Origin: JAUIIK01 sp963745675
GTDB lineage: Bacteria; Chloroflexota; Chloroflexia; Thermomicrobiales; CFX8
Direction: 5' to 3'
Length of the DNA stretch: 64,000 nucleotides
Assembly (NCBI GenBank): GCA_963745675.1
Contig: CAVUYM010000022.1
Coordinates: forward strand, 1 to 64,000
Within the stretch, counting starts at the first letter, position 1. Each line of letters starts with the position of its first letter. Positions 38,636-48,190 of the stretch are shown here, one piece after another. The position numbers and the translations under genes are program-made. The notes beneath the pieces were generated by a model that saw only the letters and a program-made list of their open reading frames with translations, was not told the origin of the DNA and made no database searches.

Positions 38636-39552
38636 GCAGCACAACAGATACCGTAACCGCACACGAAACACTGCACGAAGCCGGCTCACCGCGGGTTAGA
38701 GCCAACCGCTCCGGGTTCCGCTACTTCCTCAAACGCTTCAGCTCTGAAAGCCCGCTCAATGTTGTCTCGCTGTTCATCATTAGCGTCTTCCTGATTCTCT
38801 GCGTAGGTGGCAATGTCCTGGCGCCCTATGATCCGTTAAAGACGAATGCGTCGGATCGCCTACTCGCCCCCTCCGCGGATCATCTGTTCGGAACCGATGA
38901 GATTGGCCGGGACGTCCTCAGCCGGGTCATGTCGGGCGCACGGTATTCGCTCGGTATCGCTTTCCTGATTCTCGTCATTGCTATTCCAGTGGGAACAATG
39001 ATTGGCGTGGTTGCAGGCTACGCCGGAGGGATAGTCGACGAGCTGCTGATGCGGCTTACCGATGTCTTCCTGGCGTTTCCAGCAATTATTCTGGCGATGG
39101 CCATCGCTGCCGCACTCGGACCGAACCTACGCAATACGGTCATCGCCCTTACTGCCGTGTACTGGCCCTGGTATGCCCGTCTGATTCGCGGTCAGATCCT
39201 CCAGATCAAGGAGCAGGAGTACGTGGAAGCTGGACGTGCACTTGGCGTTTCAACGCCTAGGCTCGTGCTGCGCCACATTCTGCCGAACACCGTCGCCCCG
39301 ATCATCATTCAGGGGACGATCGACATCGGTTTTGCCGTTTTGGCGACATCGAGCCTCTCGTTCCTTGGCCTTGGCGCGCAGCCGCCGACGCCGGAGTGGG
39401 GCACGATGATCACGAATTCGCGCACCTACTTCCGGGTTGCGTGGTGGTATTTCACATTCCCCGGTATAGCACTGATGTTGACTGTCGTTGGTTTCAATCT
39501 CCTCGGAGATGGGTTGCGGGATTATCTGGATCCGAGAACGCGGGGCAGTTAG
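38632..39552 (+). CDS. peptide ABC transporter permease, DppC type
   Basis: Second permease of the pair, 306 residues. Markers are LFGTDEIGRDVLSRVMSGAR (class signature), VVAGYAGGIVDELLMRLTDV and the ATPase-contact loop YVEAGRALGVSTPRLVLRHI, ending GFNLLGDGLRDYLDPR. It forms a heterodimer channel with DppB. Intact and translationally coupled to it. Confidence 0.94.
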   Translation: MSSTTDTVTAHETLHEAGSPRVRANRSGFRYFLKRFSSESPLNVVSLFIISVFLILCVGGNVLAPYDPLKTNASDRLLAPSADHLFGTDEIGRDVLSRVMSGARYSLGIAFLILVIAIPVGTMIGVVAGYAGGIVDELLMRLTDVFLAFPAIILAMAIAAALGPNLRNTVIALTAVYWPWYARLIRGQILQIKEQEYVEAGRALGVSTPRLVLRHILPNTVAPIIIQGTIDIGFAVLATSSLSFLGLGAQPPTPEWGTMITNSRTYFRVAWWYFTFPGIALMLTVVGFNLLGDGLRDYLDPRTRGS

Positions 39553-39971
39553 GCGTTCACTGCGTTCGTTCGTCGGCGAGTCGCATACGCTGTTGTTAAG
39601 CCAGCAGCATGAGGACCGTCGAAGCGTTCTTGTTGATGGCGGAGACCGGAAGTGTGGCACCGACGATTCGGTTTGGCACGCTTGCCGGGAATGTAGCGAG
39701 GTAAGACGGTGTTACACCTTACTGGGTGCCGACAGCGAAGCTGGTTGGCATTTGTACGGTGGCATCTGGAATCTGGTCCTGTAACCATCCCGATCCCCGG
39801 AAAAGCCTAATTCTTCCCCGCGAAGCGTGACTGTGTTCCCGCTAGTGGGAGATTGTCTCTGGAGGCTGATGCCGCAGAGATAAAACGTCTCGTGTCCTGT
39901 CGCTACGCTGGAAACTCTTTGTTGGCGTGTAGGCTTGGCACAAGAACTGATACAGTCGAAAGGACGAAAAC
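39553..39971. other. intergenic region without recognisable gene
   Basis: About 420 bases after the permease pair. Reading frames on both strands are short and match nothing I know. An imperfect hairpin (GTAAG...CTTAC) lies near 39700. The ATPase genes expected after dppBC are not here, and no decayed ATPase motifs are visible. Confidence 0.5.
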
Positions 39972-40394
39972 TTGTCGAGTACCTCCCCGAATGATTTCAA
40001 CGCCCAGATTGTCGCCGAGTTCCGTGAGAACGATGGCAAGGTTGGCGGCATGTTCGAAGGCGCGCCAATGTTGCTGTTGCATCACATCGGCGCAAAATCT
40101 GGAACCGAACGTGTTGCGCCGCTGGTCTACCTGCCAGTTGACGGCGATTATGCGATCTTTGCCTCTAAAGGCGGAGCTCCGACCAATCCCGACTGGTACC
40201 ACAACATCGTCGCAAATCCCGACATCAAGATCGAAGTAGGGACCGAAACTGTCGACGTCAATGCTCGCGTCCTGTCGGGTGACGAACGCAGCGAGATCTG
40301 GGAACGCCAGAAGGAACTAATGCCGGGTTTCGCGGACTACGAGGCGAAGACGGATCGCGAGATCCCGGTCATCCTCCTGGAGCCAGCTTCCTGA
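39972..40394 (+). CDS. deazaflavin (F420)-dependent nitroreductase-type oxidoreductase (DDN family)
   Basis: Protein of 140 residues of the DDN/FDOR-type family: MFEGAPMLLLHHIGAKSGTER, VAPLVYLPVDGDYAIFASKG, GGAPTNPDWYHNIVANPDI, and the C-terminal EIPVILLEP. Members bind coenzyme F420 and reduce varied substrates, so the host may make F420. The start is TTG at 39972 with AGGA eight bases before. It converges with the next gene, the two stops being about 7 bases apart. Confidence 0.88.
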   Translation: MSSTSPNDFNAQIVAEFRENDGKVGGMFEGAPMLLLHHIGAKSGTERVAPLVYLPVDGDYAIFASKGGAPTNPDWYHNIVANPDIKIEVGTETVDVNARVLSGDERSEIWERQKELMPGFADYEAKTDREIPVILLEPAS

Positions 40395-40401
40395 CAAGCA
40401 A

Positions 40402-42421
40402 TTAGCCCAGCGACAACGTAGCGGCTGCCGCGACGTAGCGTTCGAGATCTTCCTCCAGCAGGAGTCTCTGCGCTACAAGTTCGCGCGCAGCCGCTTCGAT
40501 TTCACTGACGTAGGCGTTGACGCTACCGTACCGCTCCTCCACAGACTCACGTCCGTCTCCAGTAGCCTGCCGTTCATCGACGGATGCTGGCAACGGGAAG
40601 TAACTGCCGACGGTGCCTTTCAACGCTGCATCCGAGGAGCCATGTGAGCGGAAGTTCCAGCCAGTGTAGGTCGCCAGCGGAACTGTGACGTGTGGCGTCC
40701 GGATGCCCGCAATCTCGTTTCCATCCGGATCTGTTTTCGAGACGAGGACCGCGTACTCGGCGTCGATGTTGCGGTTTGGCGGTTCATGGGTGATGACGCC
40801 ACGTTCAAATTCGGGACCGAAATCGAGCAGGTGCAGCCTGCACGCCTCGCTCGGATGACTGACTCCCGGAATTGATGGGAAGCCGTTCCCCGCTTCACTG
40901 GCGCTCACCAGCGTCCCATCAGCTCTGCGTGGCACAACGCTCGGCGGCGGTTCCTGGCCGTGTGAGGCCCAGGCGTCGAGGGCGTCGAGCAGGGCCCGTA
41001 GGAGCGGAGAGGTATTGAGCGGGTTCGTAGGATGGGTCGTCGCTTCCGCCTGAAGCCCACTTGTAACTGCCCGATGCCAGTAATCCTCGGCGCTTCCGAG
41101 TAACGGATCTGCGTTGTGCTGTGAACTCGCGAAAAGAAACACTCGCGAGCGCGGATGATCGGGCAAGTCGTTCCCGTCGCAATCCGTGTGGACGAGTGAC
41201 CCACTGCGGTCCCAGTATTCGGACGCCGTCTGAGTGTGGATGACAAATGGATCGGTCGCCGGACGCTTCAGGATCGCGTCGGTCTCTGCCGGTATGAGGA
41301 TCGGTCGTCTCGGCATAGGCAAACGGGAATTGATCGGATGGGTAGAGATGGTCGTTGTGCTGGCGTGGAAAACGGCCCGGTTGGGCGAAGCGGCAATTCA
41401 TCCAGACCCTGCCCCCGCCCGAGACATGTGGAGAGATACCCGCAAATACCTGACGCCCTTGTCCGTCCTCGTTGAAGCCCTGATAGACGAACTCCCGTAG
41501 GAACCGTCCACTCTGGGAGCGTCCCCAGGCGTAGGCCATCTCGATGCCACTCTCGCTGTCGCGCAGAGGATTTGCTCTGCCAGTGTCATCGGTCGCTTCA
41601 TGCAGCAGGAATGAGATCAGATCTCGAACGCCTGTGAAGCCCAGCCCCATCACCTCGGGATCCTGGGCTGTGTAGACCAGCTCGTAGATCCAGCCAGACC
41701 GGAAACCATCGGGATAGAGCAGGTGCTTGTTGGATGCGACTTCCTGGCCGCTCTCATCGATACGAGCGAAACTCCATTGATCAGCCGGAATCACTATTCT
41801 GTCGTCGGTCTCGTAGGCGCGCATCGTCAATGTAGCTTCGTCCGTCGAAGTCGATGCGGCTGGATAGCTACGGGTGAAATCGTTAGCGCTCAGTGGAATG
41901 TTCGTGATGCCCGGCTCGTCGGCGACGAATTCGCTTCTTGTGAGCCCGGTCAGCGGTGCGCCGTCGTTGGTCGGGACTGGCAGCTGCATCGTCAGGCGGC
42001 CATCGCCAGGCAACAGATCGCCCTGCCAGCCGGACCAGACGATGCTGTATCCCCGACGCAGCAGGAATCCGTTGCCGGCATGCTCGATCTCTGATGGAGT
42101 GTTGCTATGCACGGCGTCGTTCATGAATTGCAACAGGCGCATGTTGCCGCGGTTGTTGACATCGTAGATCAGCCGCCCATTGCCCTTCGCCAGGTCTACC
42201 GGGCGCAGGATATAGAAGTCGGTTGAGTACTCGACCAGGCCGTCTGCATTTCGCTCAACACGTTCCAGATCGACAATCGACCTGTTCTCCGGCGCGTCGG
42301 GATCGATCGCGAAATGGACCTGCCCCGCGATCCGTTCGTAGCTCCCGCTCTCTCCAAATTCTGCACCGTTCGCAAACGGCTCACGAACGTCGACCTTGAA
42401 TTCGACTCGGGGATTCATCAC
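40402..42421 (-). CDS. alpha/beta hydrolase domain-containing protein (large, frameshifted)
   Basis: About 670 residues, resembling the large alpha/beta-hydrolase-domain proteins of unknown substrate. The first part has a beta-rich N-terminal domain (ESGSYERIAGQVHFAIDPD) and SIVWSGWQGDL. The nucleophile elbow is probably AYAWGRSQSGRFLREFVYQG (GxSxxG-like). The frame shifts near 41310. The second part contains FLFASSQHNADPL (possible catalytic His), PRRADGTLVSA and GIRTPHVTVPLATYTGWNFR. No signal peptide. Start at 42421 tentative (MMNPRVEFKV). Confidence 0.8.
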
Positions 42422-42495
42422 ACTCGCCTTCCAATACCGTGGTTCTGGTGTTCGATGGTCGCCGTTAGGGCATATAGGTCAGAGTCGCTTCGCCG

Positions 42496-43777
42496 CTACC
42501 AGTAGCGCATGGCGCCCTGGAACAGTCTGGCTAGATCTTCCCGCTCAGCCGGCCGCGGCGAAAGTTTGGTGACGCGATGCTGAGGAATCGTGCCTTCGAC
42601 CAGCGCTGGAATGTCGTCGGGCTCGAAACCGACCGCGCCGAGGCCGTTTGGCATGCCCACCTTGCGCATCAGGTCGATGATCGCGCCAGCGAGTACTTCG
42701 CCTGCGTCATCTTCCGATGCCTGGGAAATGTCGGCACCGAGAAGTTCTGCCGCCCAGAGATGCCGTTGCGGATTGACCTGCGCCGTCCAACGAAAGACCG
42801 CTGGTGCATTGAGGATGACTGACATGCCGTGGGGAATGATCGGATGGTCGACTTCATAACCTTCCGGCTGAAAATCTCGCACCATCCCGGAAACCGGATA
42901 GGACATGCCGTGCGGGAGATGGCAGCCGGCGTTACCGAAGCCGATGCCGGCATAGGTTGCCGCCAGCATCATCTGGCCACGGGCGTCGTCATCCTCGGGA
43001 TTCTCGACAGCCCTCAGGATGTTCTGCGACATCATTCGCAGCGACTTGGGCCGCCCAGATGTCGCTGATCGGGTTCGAGCCCTGATAGGCCGGACGCAAA
43101 GCAGGGCTGTCCGCCGCTTCACGGCTGTCGTAAGGGATGGCAGTGATCGATTCGATTGCGTGACAGAGAACGTCGAAGCCGGAACAGGCAGCTACCATTG
43201 GTGGCAGGCTGCGCGTGTTCTCAGGATCGACGATACCCATCGCCGGGCGCAATGCGCGGTGGGCGATGCCGGTCTTGGCGTGCAGTTCGAGATAGTCGAA
43301 TATCGTCACTCCGGTTGTCTCGCTGCCGGTGCCGGCTGTCGTTGGAATAGCGATCATCGGTTTGAGTGGGCCGGGGACCGGTGTGCCCTGGCCAATCGGC
43401 GGATTGACGTAGGTCAGGAAGTCCGCGGGATAAGTGGCGTAGAGATTGGCGGCCTTGGCGGTGTCCATCGCCGAACCGCCGCCGACCCCGACGTAGCCGT
43501 CGAACTCGCCGTCGGTGGCGACATCGATTGCGGCTCTGAACGACTCATCTGTCGGTTCAACCCGGCTCTGAGCGTAGAGTTCGGTGTCGATGCCTTCGCT
43601 GGCAAGCGATTCCAGCGTGGTCGTGACCGGCGCGCTCTCGGCCATGTTTGGATCGGTGACGACGAGCACCCTGCGTGCTCCGAGCCGCCGCATTTCGAAG
43701 CCTACCTCGCGTGTCGCCCCTGGCCCGTACTTGATGCTCGATGTGTCCATCGAGAAGATCGTCTCGTAGCCCGCCAT
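42496..43777 (-). CDS. hydroxyacid-oxoacid transhydrogenase (iron-containing alcohol dehydrogenase, ADHFE1 type; frameshifted)
   Basis: About 427 residues. It matches the HOT subgroup closely: FSMDTSSIKYGPGATREVGF, VEPTDESFRAAI, YVGVGGGSAMDTAKAANLYA (NAD motif), IPTTAGTGSETTGVTIFDYL, SGFDVLCHAIES (His ligand), PALRPAYQGSNPISDIWA, NAGCHLPHGMSYPVSGMVRD and HGMSVILNAPAVFRWT (His ligands). The reaction couples 4-hydroxybutyrate (or another 2-/4-hydroxyacid) oxidation to 2-oxoglutarate reduction. One or two shifts around 43030. Start MAGYETIF at 43777 with GGTAAGGA upstream. Confidence 0.9.
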
Positions 43778-43934
43778 GTCCTTACCCTTCTCTTTGTTAT
43801 CCGTATCGAACAAGTCTAGTGCCATCGGTGGCCCCGCGGATGCGTCTTGACGCGATATCAGCACTGAGGTTGTTGGCAGAGCCAAAGGGCAGGCTGTGAT
43901 GATTGCCGTGTGGGAAGCTCAAACCACCAAAGAG

Positions 43935-43969
43935 AAGAGAGCGGCGCTCGATTCGAGCGCCGCTCTCTT
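43935..43969. terminator. hairpin terminator downstream of the minus-strand binding protein
   Basis: Perfect 16-bp stem (AAGAGAGCGGCGCTCG and its complement) with loop ATT, located between the transhydrogenase start and the 3' end of the binding-protein gene. Confidence 0.75.
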
Positions 43970-43997
43970 CCAGGCTATCCATCAGGAAGACGCAGAT

Positions 43998-44062
43998 ACC
44001 TAGACCGCTGGCTGCTTCCCTCTTCCCTGTAACCTGTTTCCTATTCCCTACTCCCCACGACC
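43998..44062. repeat. TTCCCT/ATTCCCT low-complexity intergenic repeat
   Basis: Pyrimidine-rich run with units such as TTCCCTCTTCCCTGTAACC and TATTCCCTACTCCCC, just after the 3' end of the minus-strand binding protein. The same family occurs at 48007-48050 and 48140-48190. Confidence 0.65.
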
Positions 44063-44065
44063 GTC

Positions 44066-45892
44066 TTACATCTCTACCCGGTACATGTCATACACATTGT
44101 ATGTGTTGATGTAGATCGGGTTGTAGACGAAGCCCATGATCGCCGGGTTGAGGATGGTGTACCACTGGACTGAGCCGTAGAAGGCACCGGCCGGATCTTC
44201 CACGACCATGATGCGGTTGATTTCCGAGATCGTGTCGTCGTACTCCTGACCGGCTCCGAGTGTCGAACTCTTGTCGAGCAGTTCATCAACCTGGGGATTC
44301 GCGTAGCCGAGGGCGTTCGAGCCGTTCGGCGCGATTGATGCCGAGTGGAAGTTCGGATAGATCTCGTTCCAGGCGTCGTTGTAGTCCGGCCACCAGCCCC
44401 AGTCGGCGAAGTGCGGCCGCTCGACGGTTGGCGATTCGCCGTACATCAGATCTGAGAATTGGCCTTCCTCAAGCTGTGTGATCTTGAGATTGACGCCTAT
44501 TTCCGCCAGATTGCCCTGATAGAACTCGGCAAGAGGCTGGGTCAACGCGCTGCCGGTAGAGATGATGAATTCGATCTCTTCACTATAGTCGAAGCCTTCC
44601 TGATCGAGCAGCTCCTTGGCCTTTGCGAGGTCGGTCGTGTAGATGAATCCGTCGGAGGGGTAGCCAATTGTCGTGGGCGTGATCGCTCCACTGGACGGGA
44701 CAATCAGGCCCTGGAAAACCTCGTTACGGACATCGTCATAGGGGAATGCCCAGGCGAACGCTTCGCGGATACGCGGATTGGGTAGGCGCTCGTAGTTGAA
44801 AAGCACCCAGTCCGCATTCGTCGTGTCGTAGCGCAGTACGTTGAGCTTGCCCGCCTCTTCTATCTGAGTCACATCTTCTGGGGTCAGCGTTGAGGTAATT
44901 GCGTCGGCGTCGCCAGATTCCATCAGCTGGCGGCGGGTCGTCGATTCTTCAACGTTGCGGAAGATGAGTTCGTCAAAGTGGTTGCCTTCCCATCCGCGAT
45001 GGTAGTCCTCGAAGCGTACGAGGCGGAGGAAGTTGCCGAGTTCGTGCTGGTCGAGAACATAGGGGCCGGTGCCGACCACATTCTCTCTGAACCACTCGTG
45101 AGCGAACTCATCGTCAGCGGTCTTGTTCGCCTCGACGGCCGCCGGCGAGACGACCAGCGGGCCGTATTGCGACGCCATCGCAGCCAGGAAGATATCGGTT
45201 CCGTAACTGAGTTTGAACATGACAGTGTTTGCGTCAGGTGCGGTGATGTCGTCCGGGCTGGCGACGAAGCGGGTAATGACGTTGACCGGACCTAGCCCCA
45301 TCTGGTGGAAGCGTTTGAACGACTCGGCAATTGCCGTGGCATCACAGTCTGTTCCATCATGGAACTTGATGCCATCGGCGATGGTGAAGGTCCACTCTGT
45401 CTGGTCAGCGTTTGATTCCCAAGAGTCAGCCAGCATAGGCTCGTACTCGAAGGTGTCGCTGTCCTTGAGACGCAGCAGCATCTCGTATGTGCCAAAGAAG
45501 ATCGCGCTGGCGTCGGAGTCGTAGGCAGACTGTGGGTCCAGGTCGGGGATACTGCCAGTTTGGATGATCGTCAGCGTGCCGCCGTCAATCGGAGTACCGG
45601 CTCCGCCCGCAGCCGCAGGCTCAGTTGCGGTGGCCTCGTCACCACTACCTCCCGCGTCGCTGGTTGCCGTTGGTTCTGCGCCTCCACCGCCGCTCGTCGC
45701 CGTTGCCGCCGAGCCGCCGCTGTCATCGTCATCGTCGCCACCGCAGGCGGCGAGCAGCGCCGCCAGTGCCGGAACCGACAAACCGAGGGCCAGCCCTCGG
45801 TGTAGTACTTCGCGCCTGTTGAGCCGGCGTCCGCTGGCACCGATCAAGAGCCTGGACAGCCCTGGATCGAGTTCATGTTCGTCGTGGGACAT
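44066..45892 (-). CDS. peptide ABC transporter substrate-binding lipoprotein (family 5, DppA/OppA type)
   Basis: Extracytoplasmic solute-binding protein of about 608 residues. The N terminus has a twin-arginine motif (LNRREVLHRGLALG), a hydrophobic core and lipobox LLAACGG, then a long acidic/Ala-Thr linker starting DDDDDS. Family-5 markers include FEYEPMLADSWESNADQTEW, GIKFHDGTDCDATAIAESFK and FAWAFPYDDVRNEVFQG. Start ATG 45892 with a perfect AAGGAGG. Diverges from a paralogue at 46189. It probably delivers peptides to a DppBC-type permease, possibly the pair at 37625. Confidence 0.93.
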   Translation of the reverse strand: MSHDEHELDPGLSRLLIGASGRRLNRREVLHRGLALGLSVPALAALLAACGGDDDDDSGGSAATATSGGGGAEPTATSDAGGSGDEATATEPAAAGGAGTPIDGGTLTIIQTGSIPDLDPQSAYDSDASAIFFGTYEMLLRLKDSDTFEYEPMLADSWESNADQTEWTFTIADGIKFHDGTDCDATAIAESFKRFHQMGLGPVNVITRFVASPDDITAPDANTVMFKLSYGTDIFLAAMASQYGPLVVSPAAVEANKTADDEFAHEWFRENVVGTGPYVLDQHELGNFLRLVRFEDYHRGWEGNHFDELIFRNVEESTTRRQLMESGDADAITSTLTPEDVTQIEEAGKLNVLRYDTTNADWVLFNYERLPNPRIREAFAWAFPYDDVRNEVFQGLIVPSSGAITPTTIGYPSDGFIYTTDLAKAKELLDQEGFDYSEEIEFIISTGSALTQPLAEFYQGNLAEIGVNLKITQLEEGQFSDLMYGESPTVERPHFADWGWWPDYNDAWNEIYPNFHSASIAPNGSNALGYANPQVDELLDKSSTLGAGQEYDDTISEINRIMVVEDPAGAFYGSVQWYTILNPAIMGFVYNPIYINTYNVYDMYRVEM

Positions 45893-46188
45893 ATGATCCT
45901 CCTTATACCTCAACATACTCTGCGGTACCCAAACCCCCACGGGCTTCATTGCCGCCCGCATTCGGTAGCCCCACCACCGAATGTCCCATGCTAGGATTCC
46001 GCGTGAACCGATTCTAAGTGTACGCAGTCTCCATCATGCAGTGTGGTACTCATGTGAGTTACGCACAATTGCCGCGACTGGACGTATGTCTACTGCTGGA
46101 TATGCTCTGTGAGGGAGGTGACGCGGAACCAGGAATGCGCCGTGCGTTCTATTGCTCTCGAATTCGGGGGAATAAAGGAGAAATCAAG
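45893..46188. promoter_or_regulatory. divergent promoter region between two peptide-binding protein genes
   Basis: About 296 bases separating divergent paralogues. It holds ribosome sites for both (AAGGAGG near 45900 on minus, AAAGGAG at 46174-46180 on plus). I could not assign convincing -35/-10 pairs. Confidence 0.45.
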
Positions 46189-48007
46189 ATGATCGAGGGG
46201 GAAAACGAGGAACTATCTTAGTCTGCTAGGGCAGATTAAGCAGGGTGCCTTGACGCGCCGTGACGTTCTGCACCGCGGACTGGCGCTAGGGCTCTCGTCG
46301 GCGCTAATTGTCAGCCTCCTGGCTGCCTGTGGCGGTGACGACGATGATGATAGTGATAGTGCCACTGCTACCGAGGGTGACGCGGAAAGTGGTGCAGCGG
46401 AGCCGACAGCAACAAATACTCCCGTTCCAGTTGGTCGCGCGACTGCCACGCCGGCAGCGGTAGAGCCGACAGCGACGCCTGCCGATTCGCGCAATCTTTC
46501 TGATAACCGCACCTTCTCCATGGCCTTCACCGGGGGCGTGCCGGATGTCGATCCGCAATCTGCGTATGACAACCAGGCGTCGAGCATGTTTCTGGCGGTC
46601 TACGAGATGCTGTTGCGACTCAAGGGCCCGTCGACCTTTGAGTACGAACCGATGCTGGCGGTTGCCTGGGAATCGAATGACGATTTGACCGAATTCACCT
46701 TCACGTTGCGCGAAGGTGCGATGTTCCATGACGGATCCGTCTGCGACGCTCAAGCCGTGAAGGATTCGTTGACCCGATTCCATGATATGGGCCGCGGACC
46801 AGTCGATGTCATTGGACGTTTCATTGACGACCCTGCGTCGCAGATGGAAGTCGTCGATGATGTGACGATCAAATTCATTATGAACAAGCCTGAACCGCTC
46901 TTCCTGGCGGCGATGTCCTCGGAATACGGTCCGCTAATCGTCTCGCCCACCGGCGTTGAGGAGCACAAGACCGCTGACGATGAGTGCGCTCACGAGTGGT
47001 ATTCGCAGAACATGATCGGTACCGGGCCCTATATTCCGATCGAGATCGAAGCGCAGGAGCGTTTCCGCTTCGAGCGCTTCCCCGATTGGAATGGTGCCGA
47101 GCACTTCTTCGACGAAATTATCGCGCGCGTTGTCCAGGAAGGCATTACACGGCGGCAGTTGCTGGAGGCGAACGAGATTGACGCCGTCGCCGTGTTGCCG
47201 GCTGATGACATCGTCGCGTTGCGCTCCGACCCGGACATCAATGTCGTCTCCTATGACACGACGCAATGCAACTGGATTCGACTGAATTACGCGCGTCTGG
47301 ATCGCGATATGCGCGAGGCGCTATGTTGGGCGTTCCCCTATGACGACGTGATTGACCAGGTGCTTCAGGGTTTGGCGAAGAAGCAAGGACCGATCGCCGA
47401 TACCGTCGTCGGATTCGATCCCACTATCGAGCTTTATGATACGGATCTTGACAAGGCCAAGGAACTCTTTGACGCGGCTGGCTACGACGGTGAGGATCTG
47501 GAATACATCCTCGCGGAAGGCAACGCCGACGATGATGCTATCGCCCAGTTGTTCCAGGCGAGCCTGGCGGAGATTGACATTAGTCTCAAGATCACCCGAG
47601 TCGACCGGTCGGCTCTTATCGACATGGCCTACGGCGATTCGCCGCCGGAAGAGCGGCCGCACATGATGTCGAGCGGCTGGTGGCCGGACTACAACGACTC
47701 CTACAACCAGCTCTTCCCGAACTTCCACCCCGACTCAGCCGGCAGCAATGGCTCCAACTCGATGTTCTATGGCAATGTCGAGGTCGGCGATCTGCTCGAT
47801 CGCGCGCGCGACGCCGCTACGGAAGAAGAACTGGTTGATCTAACGAGCCAGATCTTGCAGATCATGATCCGCGACGATCCGGCGGCCGTCTTTTACGCCC
47901 AGATCACCCGTTCGACGATGCTTCGCAACGACATCAAGGGCTTCTCTCCGAACGGCATCTACATCGCCTCTTACAACTTCCACGAGATGTGGAGGGAAGC
48001 GACGTAG
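46189..48007 (+). CDS. peptide ABC transporter substrate-binding lipoprotein, paralogue (one N-terminal frameshift)
   Basis: Paralogue of the divergent gene, about 605 residues. The likely start is ATG 46189 (MIEGENEELS, AAAGGAG upstream). A shift near 46221 is needed to join SLLGQIKQGALTRRDVLHRG, which carries the twin-arginine signal; a lipobox LLAACGG and an Asp/Ser-Ala-Thr linker follow. Core markers are FEYEPMLAVAWESNDDLTEF, AMFHDGSVCDAQAVKDSLTR, MREALCWAFPYDDVIDQV and SGWWPDYNDSYNQLFPNFH. If no shift exists, the alternative start is TTG 46250. It probably binds peptides of a different type from its twin. Confidence 0.9.
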
Positions 48008-48050
48008 GAGCGAGGGAATAGGGAAGAGGTAACAGGGAACAGGTTAGCAG
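48008..48050. repeat. GGGAATAGGGAA purine-rich intergenic repeat
   Basis: Directly after the stop: GAGGGAATAGGGAAGAGG, then TAACAGGGAACAGGTTA. It is the reverse complement of the run at 48140-48190, so the two flank a hairpin as a large inverted repeat. Confidence 0.65.
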
Positions 48051-48099
48051 CCAATAGAGCTGAGCACTGTTCTTTGATGCGCGGTGCTGGACTCCAGCA

Positions 48100-48133
48100 A
48101 AGTAGCCGGTCGATATGCGTCGACCGGCTACTT
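48100..48133. terminator. hairpin between convergent genes
   Basis: Perfect 14-bp stem (AAGTAGCCGGTCGA and complement) with loop TATGCG, midway between the binding-protein stop and the M28 stop; it can serve both strands. Confidence 0.75.
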
Positions 48134-48139
48134 GTATTA

Positions 48140-48190
48140 TCGCCTTACCCTATTCCCTCTTCCCTGTTACCTATTCCCTCGCCCTTCCCT
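48140..48190. repeat. TTCCCT/ATTCCCT intergenic repeat, inverse copy
   Basis: Units CTATTCCCTCTTCCCTG, TTACCTATTCCCTCGCCC and TTCCCTATCC. Complementary to 48008-48050. Confidence 0.65.
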
